The notes: generated from the sequence alone by a model not told the origin. Shown: positions 1 to 6,085, numbered from the stretch's first letter. The stretch: DNA of 8,673 bases from Lachnospiraceae bacterium UBA4317 (GCA_002394525.1 DGUF01000272.1:19056-27728); one strand, 5' to 3'. Translations and numbers: made by a program.

Positions 1-213
1 GTTCCACTCAGGTTTTTGCGTTGAAAACAACGATGCTTCGCATTGTCACAAAAACGCTTCGAATTTCGAGGTGGTCTGAACAGACAACGTGAAGCCTCCT
101 GTTTTCAGCCGCCGGATCAGGAAGTCTGTACGGGCTTTTCCACGCAAAAACCGGCAGACGCCCGGTGGTTTTACATTCTCAGCCATCTGTCGTTTCCGCT
201 TCAGGCAGAGTTC

Positions 214-222
214 TGTTATTCT
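214..222 (+). promoter_or_regulatory. Weak candidate extended -10 promoter for the CmpB-like gene
   Basis: TG at 214-215, one base, then TATTCT at 217-222 resembles an extended -10 element 61 nt before the start codon at 284. The -35 position (about 194-199, TTCCGC) is poor. The rest of 1-283 holds no convincing gene; it has a small hairpin, CGTTG-AAAA-CAACG, near position 20. Confidence 0.25.
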
Positions 223-283
223 GGTCGTATGTGATCATGCTGATACCAAAGAGACGCAAGAGCGCTGGAGGGAGGAATTCGCT

Positions 284-1333
284 ATGATCGCCGGAATGAC
301 CTTCTATGAAATATTTGCCTATTTTCTTGTATACTCCTTCATCGGTTGGGTGGTGGAGGTCGCCTATCACGCGGTGACGCTTGGCAAAGTCGTCAACCGG
401 GGGTTCCTGAACGGCCCGGTGTGCCCGGTCTACGGGGTTGGCATGGTACTGGTGTTCGCGGTGATCGATCTGGCGGCGGGGACAAGCGTGGGCGGAATCG
501 GCCAGGCCAATGCCGGGATCGTCTTCCTGGCCGGAATGGTCCTGGCCTCTACCGTGGAGTTCATCGGCGGGTGGGGGCTTTATCACATTTTTCACGCCAG
601 ATGGTGGGATTACCGGAAAAAACCTTTTAACCTGGGCGGCTACGTCTGTCTGGAATTCAGTATATACTGGGGCCTCGGCGCTCTTCTTGTGACGCGTGTC
701 CTGCACCCGGTCGTGGACCGGTTTTCTGCCGGGCTGGTCCCGGAAAAATGGGGCTGGCCCCTGATGGCAGTGCTCTATCTGACCTATTTCGCGGACGCTG
801 TCGTGACAGTCCTGATCGTCCTTGGCCTCAATAAGCGCCTGGCGGAACTCGACCGACTGCGGGCTTCCATGCGCATAGTCAGCGATGATCTGAGTGAGCG
901 GATCGGGAACCGGACACTGGAATCCATGCAGCGCCTCGATGAGAGCCGGGTTCAGGCCGCCCTTGCCAGGGCAGAGCTGCGGGATGCCGTGGAAGAGCGC
1001 CGCGAGGAGACAGAAAAAGAGCTTGCTCGCAGGAAGGCGGAAGTGGAGGCGCGCAATGAACAGCTCCGGGAATCTGCAGCTGCCTTTGTTGAAGATGTCA
1101 GAACTGCTGCGGAGGCTTCCGCGAGAGCTCGCGCGGAAGACAACCGCCGGCGCCGCAGGGAGATGGAGGAACGTGCCGCACAGCTGCGGGCCGCGATCAA
1201 AAAACACCGTGTTTTCGGCGCCCGGCGTCTGATGAAAGCCTTCCCTGCTCTCTCCTGGGAGAAAGATACCTATGATGAGATCATGAAGGACCTGCGTGAG
1301 GAGATCTACGGCGAAGATCACAGAAAGGAATGA
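284..1333 (+). CDS. CmpB-like putative ABC-transporter type IV membrane protein with C-terminal coiled coil
   Basis: This is a 349-residue membrane protein. The N-terminal 180 residues match the CmpB / putative ABC-transporter type IV family (PF06541). Recognisable signatures are the SFIGWVVEVAYH stretch (18-29), NRGFLNGPVCPVYG (38-51), the glutamate in the third membrane segment (E92), RWWDY (106-110) and the CLEFSIYWG segment (122-130). About five membrane segments are seen, near 8-28, 46-66, 77-97, 120-140 and 157-181. Residues 185-305 are highly charged (Arg, Glu, Ala) and should form a long cytoplasmic coiled coil. A short conserved-looking tail follows. The ATG at 284 was chosen because GGAGG (271-275) sits 8 nt upstream and the family homology starts there; in-frame codons further upstream look non-coding. 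The family's transport role is inferred from its name only; no substrate is established. The gene stands alone and converges on the dehydratase operon. Confidence 0.85.
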   Translation: MIAGMTFYEIFAYFLVYSFIGWVVEVAYHAVTLGKVVNRGFLNGPVCPVYGVGMVLVFAVIDLAAGTSVGGIGQANAGIVFLAGMVLASTVEFIGGWGLYHIFHARWWDYRKKPFNLGGYVCLEFSIYWGLGALLVTRVLHPVVDRFSAGLVPEKWGWPLMAVLYLTYFADAVVTVLIVLGLNKRLAELDRLRASMRIVSDDLSERIGNRTLESMQRLDESRVQAALARAELRDAVEERREETEKELARRKAEVEARNEQLRESAAAFVEDVRTAAEASARARAEDNRRRRREMEERAAQLRAAIKKHRVFGARRLMKAFPALSWEKDTYDEIMKDLREEIYGEDHRKE

Positions 1334-1335
1334 AA

Positions 1336-1470
1336 ACCGCAGGAGAAATAAAGAACACAGGGAGAAATGAAGAACCACAGGAGAAATAAAGAATCACAGG
1401 AGAAATGAAGAGCCACAGGAGAAATAAAGAGCTGCAGGGAGATATTAAAAACTGCAGGAAAACATGAAAA
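1336..1470. repeat. 19-nt tandem repeat (five regular units plus two decayed units)
   Basis: Starting 3 nt after the CmpB stop codon, units of the form ACCACAGGAGAAATAAAGA repeat with exact 19-nt spacing at 1336, 1355, 1374, 1393 and 1412. Two decayed 20-nt units follow at 1431 and 1451. Successive regular units alternate TAA and TGA at the same internal position. Because 19 is not a multiple of three, these stops rotate through all frames. Each unit also carries AGGAGAAAT, which looks like a ribosome binding site, but no open frame follows it. The repeat runs up to the terminator stem. Confidence 0.95.
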
Positions 1471-1471
1471 A

Positions 1472-1506
1472 CCGCCGGGGCGAAAAAGCCCCGGCGGCAT
1501 TTTTTT
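1472..1506. terminator. Bidirectional intrinsic terminator between convergent genes
   Basis: A perfect 10-bp GC-rich stem, CCGCCGGGGC (1472-1481) and GCCCCGGCGG (1488-1497), encloses a GAAAAA loop. On the + strand it is followed closely by seven T (1500-1506). On the minus strand it is followed directly by a five-T run. It lies between the stop codons of the CmpB-like gene and the dehydratase operon, so it should end transcripts from both sides. Confidence 0.93.
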
Positions 1507-1518
1507 ACTTATTTTCAC

Positions 1519-2781
1519 TTATTCCGGAACGGAGATATACCCGTTGACGGCGGCCCAGGCTGCCGTTTTGGGGGAGGCCAGGTAGATCTGGACCTTGGAG
1601 GTGCCCATGCGGCCCAGGAAGTTGCGGTTGTTGGTGGCGACTACGACTTCATTGTCGGTCAGGATGCCGCCGGCCCGTCCGCAGCAGAGGCCGCAGCCGG
1701 GATGGGTGACCATGGCGCCCGCTTCGACCAGGGTCTCGAGGATCCCGGCCTCCAGGGCCTCGCGGTAGATCTTGCGGCTGGCCGGGGTCACGATCATCTT
1801 GACGAAGGGCGCGACCTTTCTGCCCTTGAGGATCTGTGCCGCAGCGGCCAGGTCCTCGAGCCGGCCGTTGGTGCAGGAGCCCAGAAAGACCTGGTCGACG
1901 GCCAGCCCTGCCTCTTCGCTGACAGGATGGATGTTGTCCACCTGGGAGGGACAGGCCATGACCGGCACGAAGTCCTCGGCCCGGTAGGTCAGGACCCTGT
2001 CATAGACTGCGTCCGCGTCGCCGCGCAGGCTCTGCAGGAAGGCGTCCTTGCGGAAATCCTCAGCGGGAATGCCGCAGTATTCGGCGGTCTTTTCATCGGG
2101 AGCGAAGAGGCCGCACTTGGCGCCGCACTCGACCGTCATGTTGGACATGGTCATCCGGCTGGCCACGCTCATGGCATCGAAGGTGGAGCCGGTGAATTCC
2201 AGGGACTTGTAGGTCGCCCCGTCGGCGCGCAGGTCGCCCAGAACCTGCAGGATGACATCCTTGGAGGTCACATTGGAGGGCAGGGTCCCGTTTACCTCGA
2301 CCTTGATAGTCTCCGGAACCCGGATCCAGAGCTTGCCGGTGCCCAGGATTCCGGCCATCTCCGTGTAGCCGATGCCGGTCGAAAAGGCTCCCACGCAGCC
2401 GTAGGTGACTGTGTGGCTGTCGGTGCCGAAGGCGATGTCGCCGGACTTTACATAGCCGGCCTCGGTCATCAGCTGGTGGCAGATCCCGTCGGACCGGTGG
2501 ACATTTCTGACCCCGTATTTTGCGGCGAAGGCGTCGCCCTTTGCGAAATGGCGGGCATCGTCCAGCTGGCTGGCCGGAACCAGATGGTCGTAGATCAGGA
2601 CCATTTTGTCGGGATCCCAGATCTTCGAGAAGCCCATCTCCTCAAACTTGTCCGCGACGAAGGGGATAAAGATGTCGTGGACCATGACCCGGTCCACATT
2701 GACCGTGACGATTTCGCCCGGACTAACCTGCTCACACCCGATGTTGTGGGCGATGATTTTTTCAATGAGAGTCATTCCCAT
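1519..2781 (-). CDS. Isopropylmalate dehydratase / homoaconitase-family hydro-lyase, large subunit (pair 1)
   Basis: This is a 420-residue large subunit of a two-subunit aconitase-superfamily dehydratase (LeuC / HacA type). Such enzymes use a [4Fe-4S] cluster to isomerise a hydroxy-acid by dehydration and rehydration in the cytoplasm. The predicted cluster ligands are C303 in GSCTNGR and C363 plus C366 in CGLCCG. Other family motifs are YDH at 64-66, GICHQL at 99-104 and GTDSHT at 119-124. The length is normal for the compact archaeal/clostridial type. The ATG at 2781 has AGGAG close upstream; an internal ATG two codons later is less favoured. It is the last gene of a four-gene minus-strand operon, 85 nt after its partner small subunit, and is followed by the terminator at 1472-1506. 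Substrate is not assigned: the missing leuA and leuB and the unusual partner loop argue against simply calling it LeuC. Cys367 next to the ligand pair is an unusual extra cysteine. Confidence 0.9.
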   Translation of the reverse strand: MGMTLIEKIIAHNIGCEQVSPGEIVTVNVDRVMVHDIFIPFVADKFEEMGFSKIWDPDKMVLIYDHLVPASQLDDARHFAKGDAFAAKYGVRNVHRSDGICHQLMTEAGYVKSGDIAFGTDSHTVTYGCVGAFSTGIGYTEMAGILGTGKLWIRVPETIKVEVNGTLPSNVTSKDVILQVLGDLRADGATYKSLEFTGSTFDAMSVASRMTMSNMTVECGAKCGLFAPDEKTAEYCGIPAEDFRKDAFLQSLRGDADAVYDRVLTYRAEDFVPVMACPSQVDNIHPVSEEAGLAVDQVFLGSCTNGRLEDLAAAAQILKGRKVAPFVKMIVTPASRKIYREALEAGILETLVEAGAMVTHPGCGLCCGRAGGILTDNEVVVATNNRNFLGRMGTSKVQIYLASPKTAAWAAVNGYISVPE

Positions 2782-2866
2782 CGCTTACTCCTTTCCTGAA
2801 TACAGCGGCCGCTCCGCGGGGGAAGGGGCCGTGCTGTCACATGCTTTTGTTATGCGCCTGAGCTCC

Positions 2867-3361
2867 TCACTTGCTGATCCCGTTCAGGCGCTGCATGGCC
2901 TTTACCAGGCCGCCGGCCTCCAGGATGTCGAGGAGATTCTGCGGGAGCGGAGAAATCGGATAGGTTTTTTCTTTGTAAACGATGGAGTCGCCGACGCGGA
3001 CGGTGATCTCGTCGCCCTCCTGCACATCTTTGACCAGGTCGGCATTTTCAATAAGCAGGAGGCCGTTGTTGATGGCATTGCGGAAAAAGATCCGCGCGTA
3101 GGAGCCCGCGATGACGCAGCGGATGCCCAGGGCCTTGATGACCTCCGGGGCCTGCTCGCGGGAGGAGCCGCAGCCGAAGTTTTTGCCCGCCACGATGATA
3201 TCGCCCTCATGGATCCGGGCAGCCAGCTCCGGGCGCAGCGGGGAGAAGGCGTAGGGACGCATATCGTCCACGGTTTTCAGTGCCAGATATTCGGTGGGCA
3301 TGATGATATCTGTGTCGATATCATCGCCCAGCAGCCAGACTTTTCCGGTGAATTCTTCCAT
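2867..3361 (-). CDS. Isopropylmalate dehydratase-like small subunit (pair 1, YLAL loop)
   Basis: This is a 164-residue swivelling-domain small subunit of the LeuD / HacB family. It carries DDIDTDIIMPTEYL (13-26), NFGCGSSREQAP (61-72) and ARIFFRNAINNGLL (89-102), all family hallmarks. In archaeal relatives the residues after YL in the first loop set substrate choice (YLRT in homoaconitase, YLVY in isopropylmalate isomerase). Here the loop is YLAL (25-28), which lacks the arginine that holds a distal carboxylate, so a small non-polar side group is inferred. The usual SREH is SREQ here. The ATG at 3361 was chosen over an upstream TTG at 3388 because homology begins there and AAAGGA lies about 8 nt upstream. 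It sits 149 nt after the previous large subunit and 85 nt before its likely partner. Confidence 0.88.
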   Translation of the reverse strand: MEEFTGKVWLLGDDIDTDIIMPTEYLALKTVDDMRPYAFSPLRPELAARIHEGDIIVAGKNFGCGSSREQAPEVIKALGIRCVIAGSYARIFFRNAINNGLLLIENADLVKDVQEGDEITVRVGDSIVYKEKTYPISPLPQNLLDILEAGGLVKAMQRLNGISK

Positions 3362-3415
3362 ATTCTGATCCTTTCCAGGTTGAAGCAAAATGAGTCACAG
3401 CTCCCGGGTCACGGG

Positions 3416-3532
3416 GACGCAGCAGACTGACTCACAGATCCTGCGGCCCACAGTCCCTGCCCCTGGTTGAGTCATTGGGGCGGGATCGTTCGGAGACGCA
3501 GCAGACTGTGTCACAGATCCTGCGGCCCGCAG
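3416..3532. repeat. 38-nt direct repeat that duplicates the end of the upstream large-subunit gene
   Basis: Positions 3416-3453 and 3495-3532 match at 35 of 38 bases, offset 79 nt. The second copy contains the final codons and TGA stop of the large subunit of pair 2. The first copy lies in the intergenic gap before the pair 1 small subunit. TGAGTCA also precedes each copy (3391 and 3468), so the original duplicated unit was probably 77-79 nt and has since drifted. Confidence 0.9.
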
Positions 3533-4761
3533 ATCTCCCCTTTGACAGCGGAGGCGGTGACGGTCGCGGCGGAGCCCAGATAGACGAAGGAGTCCCTGTG
3601 GCCGGCGCGGCCCTTGAAGTTGCGGGTGCCGGTGCTGATGAGGACCTCGCCCTCGCCGATGACGCCCTGGCAGCTTCCCCAGCAGACGCTGCAGTTGGGG
3701 TTCATGACGATGGCGCCGGCCTCCATGAAGGTGTCGAGGATACCCTCTTTCATGGCGGCGAGATAGACCTCGCGGCTGGCGGGGACGACCAGGAAGCGGA
3801 CAGTCGGGGCGACCTTTCTGCCCTTGATGATGGAAGCGCCCAGGCGCAGGTCCTCCAGGCGGCCGTTGTTGCAGGAGCCCAGAAAGGCCTCGTTGATCTT
3901 TGTGCCCGCGCAGTCGCTGACAGGGGCGATGTTGTCGACAAAGTGAGGCTTTGCGACGACGGGGACGATGGTGGAGAGGTCGATGTCATAGACCTTCTCG
4001 AAGACGGCGTCGGGGTCGCTGGCAAAGCAGGCGGCGGGCTTTCTGCCGCCGTGGGCGGCCAGGTAGTCCAGAGTCACCTGGTCGACCTCCATCAGGGCGG
4101 TCTTGGCGCCGGCCTCGACGCAGAGGTTGCAGATCGCGATCCTGTCGCTCATGGTCAGAGAGGCCATGCCGGGACCCGCGAACTCCATGGCGTGGTAGTT
4201 GGCGCCGTTGGCGCCGATCTGCCCGATGATGGTCAGGATCAGGTCGCGGGCCGTCGCGCCGTTTGTAAGGCTCCCGGTCAGGTTGAAGCGCAGGGTCTCG
4301 GGAACCAGGACCCAGGACTTGCCGGTCACCATGCCGTAGAGATAATCGGTACATCCGACCCCGGTTCCGAAGGCACCCAGGGCACCGTAGGCGCAGGTGT
4401 GGCTGTCCGCGCCGAAGATCAGCTGGCCGGGCACCACGTGGTTCTCGATCATGACCTGATGACATACGCCCGCGCCCTCATAGAAGGTGATCCCGTTCTC
4501 TTTGGCAAAATCCCTCATTTTTTTCTGGGACGCCGCGGTCTTGGGGCTGTCGCAGGGGACATTGTGGTCGACGATCCAGACCAGTTTGGACACATCCGCG
4601 ATGTGCGGGTGCTTGAGATTGTTGTACATATCGATGGTCAGGTGCGTGGTGCCGTCGTTGCTCATGAGATAATCCAGCTCGACAGTATGGATATCATTGG
4701 CATGTACTTCTTTGACACCCGCGGCCCTTGCCACGATCTTTTCAGCAATGGTCATTCCCAT
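3511..4761 (-). CDS. Isopropylmalate dehydratase / homoaconitase-family hydro-lyase, large subunit (pair 2)
   Basis: This is a 416-residue large subunit of the same superfamily as the gene at 1519-2781, but clearly diverged from it. Predicted [4Fe-4S] ligands are C297 in GSCNNGR and C357 plus C360 in CSVCWG. Other motifs are VDHNVP at 64-69, GVCHQV at 98-103 and GADSHT at 117-122. The CSVCWGSCQG segment (357-366) differs strongly from the CGLCCGRAGG of pair 1, and C364 is an additional cysteine nearby. The ATG at 4761 has AGGAG 8 nt upstream. The gene follows its presumed small subunit by 140 nt and precedes pair 1. Divergence at the cluster-binding loop, together with a different small-subunit loop, points to a different substrate from pair 1 rather than a simple redundant duplicate. 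The actual reaction is not known from sequence. The 3' end is duplicated downstream (repeat at 3416-3532). Confidence 0.9.
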   Translation of the reverse strand: MGMTIAEKIVARAAGVKEVHANDIHTVELDYLMSNDGTTHLTIDMYNNLKHPHIADVSKLVWIVDHNVPCDSPKTAASQKKMRDFAKENGITFYEGAGVCHQVMIENHVVPGQLIFGADSHTCAYGALGAFGTGVGCTDYLYGMVTGKSWVLVPETLRFNLTGSLTNGATARDLILTIIGQIGANGANYHAMEFAGPGMASLTMSDRIAICNLCVEAGAKTALMEVDQVTLDYLAAHGGRKPAACFASDPDAVFEKVYDIDLSTIVPVVAKPHFVDNIAPVSDCAGTKINEAFLGSCNNGRLEDLRLGASIIKGRKVAPTVRFLVVPASREVYLAAMKEGILDTFMEAGAIVMNPNCSVCWGSCQGVIGEGEVLISTGTRNFKGRAGHRDSFVYLGSAATVTASAVKGEICGPQDL

Positions 4762-4783
4762 ATTGATTTCTCCTGTAGATGAT

Positions 4784-4805
4784 CAGCTTTTGCGAAAAAA
4801 AGCTG
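4784..4805 (-). other. Intercistronic stem-loop before the pair 2 large subunit
   Basis: CAGCTTTT (4784-4791) pairs perfectly with AAAAGCTG (4798-4805) around a 6-nt loop, just upstream of the ribosome binding site of the gene starting at 4761. On the transcript the stem is not followed by a U tract, so it is unlikely to terminate. A role in mRNA processing or in the ratio of subunits is only a guess. The same 140-nt gap also holds the 12-bp palindrome GCAGCCGGCTGC at 4865-4876. Confidence 0.5.
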
Positions 4806-4901
4806 CAATGAGTATGTGCTTTCGGCTCTGAATACAGCTGCCCTGACTATGTGTGTAACAGCCGGCAGCCGGCTGCAGTCCGGACCGGGTTCGATGTCTG
4901 G

Positions 4902-5372
4902 TCAGTCCCGGTCGAGAGAGGCGATCAGACCGCCCTGGTCCAGGATCCCCTGCAGGTGCGCGGGGAGCTTGGTGCAGGCGTAGGTCCTGTCGCCGGCTGT
5001 GACGGTTCCCTCGCTCAGGGCGAGCTCGATGTCGTCCCCGGCCTTCACATTGTCATAGAGGTCCTTGCAGACGATCGCGGGCAGGCCGATATTGATGCAG
5101 TTGCGGTAAAAAATGCGGGCGAAGGACTTGGCCAGGACCGCCTTGACCCCCAGGGCCTTGAGCACGCTCGGAGCCTGCTCGCGGGAGGAACCGCAGCCGA
5201 AATTTTCGGCGGCCACGACATAATCGCCGGGCTTCACATTTTTGGCAAAATCAGCGTCGAGAGACTCGAAAGTGTGCGGAGCCATCTCCTCGACGGAGGG
5301 GAACAGCAGGTACTGCGAAGCAATGATCTGATCTGTGTCCACATCATTGTCAAATTTAAAAACTTTTCCCAT
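4902..5372 (-). CDS. Isopropylmalate dehydratase-like small subunit (pair 2, YLLF loop)
   Basis: This is a 156-residue LeuD / HacB-family small subunit and the first gene of the operon. Family motifs are NDVDTDQIIASQYL (9-22), NFGCGSSREQAP (57-68) and ARIFYRNCINIGLP (85-98). The specificity loop reads YLLF (21-24), bulkier and more hydrophobic than the YLAL of pair 1 and without the arginine typical of homoaconitases. As in pair 1, the histidine normally seen in SREH is glutamine, so the two pairs probably form one subfamily. The ATG at 5372 was preferred over upstream in-frame codons because homology starts here and AAAGGAAG precedes it; the upstream extension is low-complexity leader sequence. 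Small-before-large order, seen twice in this operon, is the reverse of the usual leuC-leuD order. Transcription likely starts near 5484 from the promoter at 5492-5521. Confidence 0.88.
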   Translation of the reverse strand: MGKVFKFDNDVDTDQIIASQYLLFPSVEEMAPHTFESLDADFAKNVKPGDYVVAAENFGCGSSREQAPSVLKALGVKAVLAKSFARIFYRNCINIGLPAIVCKDLYDNVKAGDDIELALSEGTVTAGDRTYACTKLPAHLQGILDQGGLIASLDRD

Positions 5373-5460
5373 GGTCTTCCTTTCATTAAGACAGCAGGCA
5401 ACAGAGAAAGCCGGCGCCGGCGGCAGCCGGTCCGGGAGGCCTGCCATTGACATACATTTG

Positions 5461-5482
5461 TTTACCGCGTCACAGCGGTGAA
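5461..5482. promoter_or_regulatory. Palindrome at the operon transcription start, candidate operator
   Basis: TTTACCGC (5461-5468) and GCGGTGAA (5475-5482) form an inverted repeat matching at 7 of 8 positions around a 6-nt centre. It lies immediately downstream of the predicted operon transcription start near 5484, where a bound regulator would block transcription. It could instead fold as a leader hairpin. No regulator gene is in the window. Confidence 0.5.
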
Positions 5483-5491
5483 TTTCCATAT

Positions 5492-5521
5492 ATCATAGCA
5501 TAAAACGGCGCCCGCATACAA
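5492..5521 (-). promoter_or_regulatory. Promoter of the dehydratase operon (extended -10)
   Basis: Read on the minus strand, TTGTAT (5521-5516) is followed after 18 nt by TATGAT (5497-5492). TG sits one base before the -10, giving the extended form TGCTATGAT. Transcription should start near 5484, leaving a leader of about 112 nt. That leader contains a GCAGGC / GCCTGC pair (5394-5399 and 5439-5444) around a GC-rich core. Confidence 0.6.
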
Positions 5522-5546
5522 CAAAAAGGAAAAGCCCCTGCGCTGC

Positions 5547-5578
5547 ACCCGTTTCACTCGGGTTTTGCCTGAAAACCC
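5547..5578. other. Two mutually exclusive hairpins in the 5373-5839 gap
   Basis: ACCCG (5547-5551) can pair with CGGGT (5559-5563), while GGGTTTT (5560-5566) can pair with AAAACCC (5572-5578). The two stems share bases 5560-5563, so only one can form. The first is followed by TTTT on the + strand. The arrangement resembles an attenuator, but the stems are short and no + strand promoter is seen upstream of it. Apart from the promoters listed, the 467-nt gap shows no gene. Confidence 0.35.
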
Positions 5579-5690
5579 ATGCCGGAACATCTCGAAGCCG
5601 GAGGCTGTGAATAAGAAATATGCGCCCTCCTGAAGGCATCGGACATGGAAACGCGCGGCAAAAAGACAGGGACAGGCCGGAAAAACTGTG

Positions 5691-5719
5691 TTGAGAAAGA
5701 GCCCGCCTGCTGATAAGAT
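5691..5719 (+). promoter_or_regulatory. Strong housekeeping-type promoter for the 29-aa ORF
   Basis: TTGAGA (5691-5696), a 17-nt spacer and TAAGAT (5714-5719), with TG one base before the -10, form a near-consensus sigma-A promoter. The expected start is near 5726. The first convincing start codon downstream is at 5840, leaving a leader of about 114 nt with a GCGGG / CCCGC stem (5728-5732 and 5743-5747). Confidence 0.65.
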
Positions 5720-5839
5720 AGATGAAAGCGGGATCACAGACCCCCGCGTGGAACCCTTTGAAAGGCCTGTGCGGAGGTTCGGAAAAACCGCTGAGACAGG
5801 GCCGGAAAGAACAGCAGAATGCAGAATGTGGAGGCAGTT

Positions 5840-5929
5840 ATGAAGAGAATGATCATTTGTGTAACCGCGATCGCCGCGATCGCGGCCATTGCCATTACGA
5901 CGATCTCGGTTCCGGAGAGATTTGACTGA
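5840..5929 (+). CDS. 29-residue hydrophobic micro-protein, function unknown
   Basis: The predicted peptide begins MKRMIICVTAIAAIAAIAIT and ends TISVPERFD. Two positive residues at the N-terminus, a hydrophobic Ile/Ala-rich stretch of about 20 residues (4-24) and a short charged tail look like a single-pass membrane peptide or a small type I toxin-like or regulatory membrane protein. I do not recognise a family. Support for translation is GGAGG at 5830-5834 with 5-nt spacing to ATG, and a good promoter at 5691-5719. It lies alone on the + strand, convergent with QueT, and is followed by purine-rich repeats. The coding sequence contains a 21-nt palindrome with an odd centre (5865-5885) built on two GCGATCGC octamers, so constraint on DNA or RNA structure is an alternative explanation of the local sequence. 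Confidence 0.5.
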   Translation: MKRMIICVTAIAAIAAIAITTISVPERFD

Positions 5930-6010
5930 GCCAGAGACTGAGCGAAAAAGAGACGAAAGAGCCCGGGACGAAAAGCCGGGGTGAAAAAGCCTGGAGAAAA
6001 GCCGGGGACA
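5924..6010 (+). repeat. Degenerate 13-16-nt purine-rich repeats after the micro-ORF stop
   Basis: GACTGAGC, which contains the micro-ORF stop codon, occurs at 5924-5931 and again at 5936-5943. It is followed by degenerate units built around GAAAAGCCGGGG up to about 6010 (for example near 5969, 5981 and 5994). Units vary in length, so this is an eroded array rather than a clean one. Confidence 0.6.
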
Positions 6011-6014
6011 GTAT

Positions 6015-6085
6015 AAGCCGGGGGATATAGCAGCCGGCTCGTTTGAGTGGAACTCAAAAGAGTCAGCTGCTATATCCCCCGGCTT
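6015..6085. repeat. Perfect 20-bp inverted repeat (long stem-loop) between convergent genes
   Basis: AAGCCGGGGGATATAGCAGC (6015-6034) is the exact reverse complement of 6066-6085, with a 31-nt loop. It lies between the micro-ORF (+) and the QueT stop (-), where a two-way transcription stop would be useful. Neither strand has a T tract after the stem, so it is not a standard intrinsic terminator. The right arm overlaps the first unit of the 46-nt repeat family. Confidence 0.92.

Noticed and set aside
1..10. Ten bases at the window start match the complement of 6044-6053
   Set aside because: A 10-base match is too short to mean a shared repeat without further similarity, and none is seen.
43..234. 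Short + strand open frame before the CmpB-like gene
   Set aside because: It starts at a TTG with no ribosome binding site, overlaps the likely promoter region, and its protein resembles no family.
89..283. N-terminal extension of the CmpB-like protein by 65 residues
   Set aside because: The extension lacks family similarity, while the ATG at 284 has an ideal GGAGG and begins just before the first membrane segment.
1336..1470. Series of start sites (AGGAG then ATG) in the 19-nt array
   Set aside because: The ribosome-site-like motif is only about 2-3 nt from the ATG, and each frame closes within a few codons.
2606..4782. Long + strand open frames opposite the dehydratase genes
   Set aside because: They mirror GC-rich coding sequence of clear hydro-lyase genes on the minus strand and encode Gly/Asp/Val-rich sequence with no recognisable domain.
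4881..5435. CCGGACCGG and CCGGTCCGG as inverted repeats flanking the pair 2 small subunit
   Set aside because: Only nine GC-rich bases match, which is likely by chance in this DNA, and no transposase or target duplication is present.
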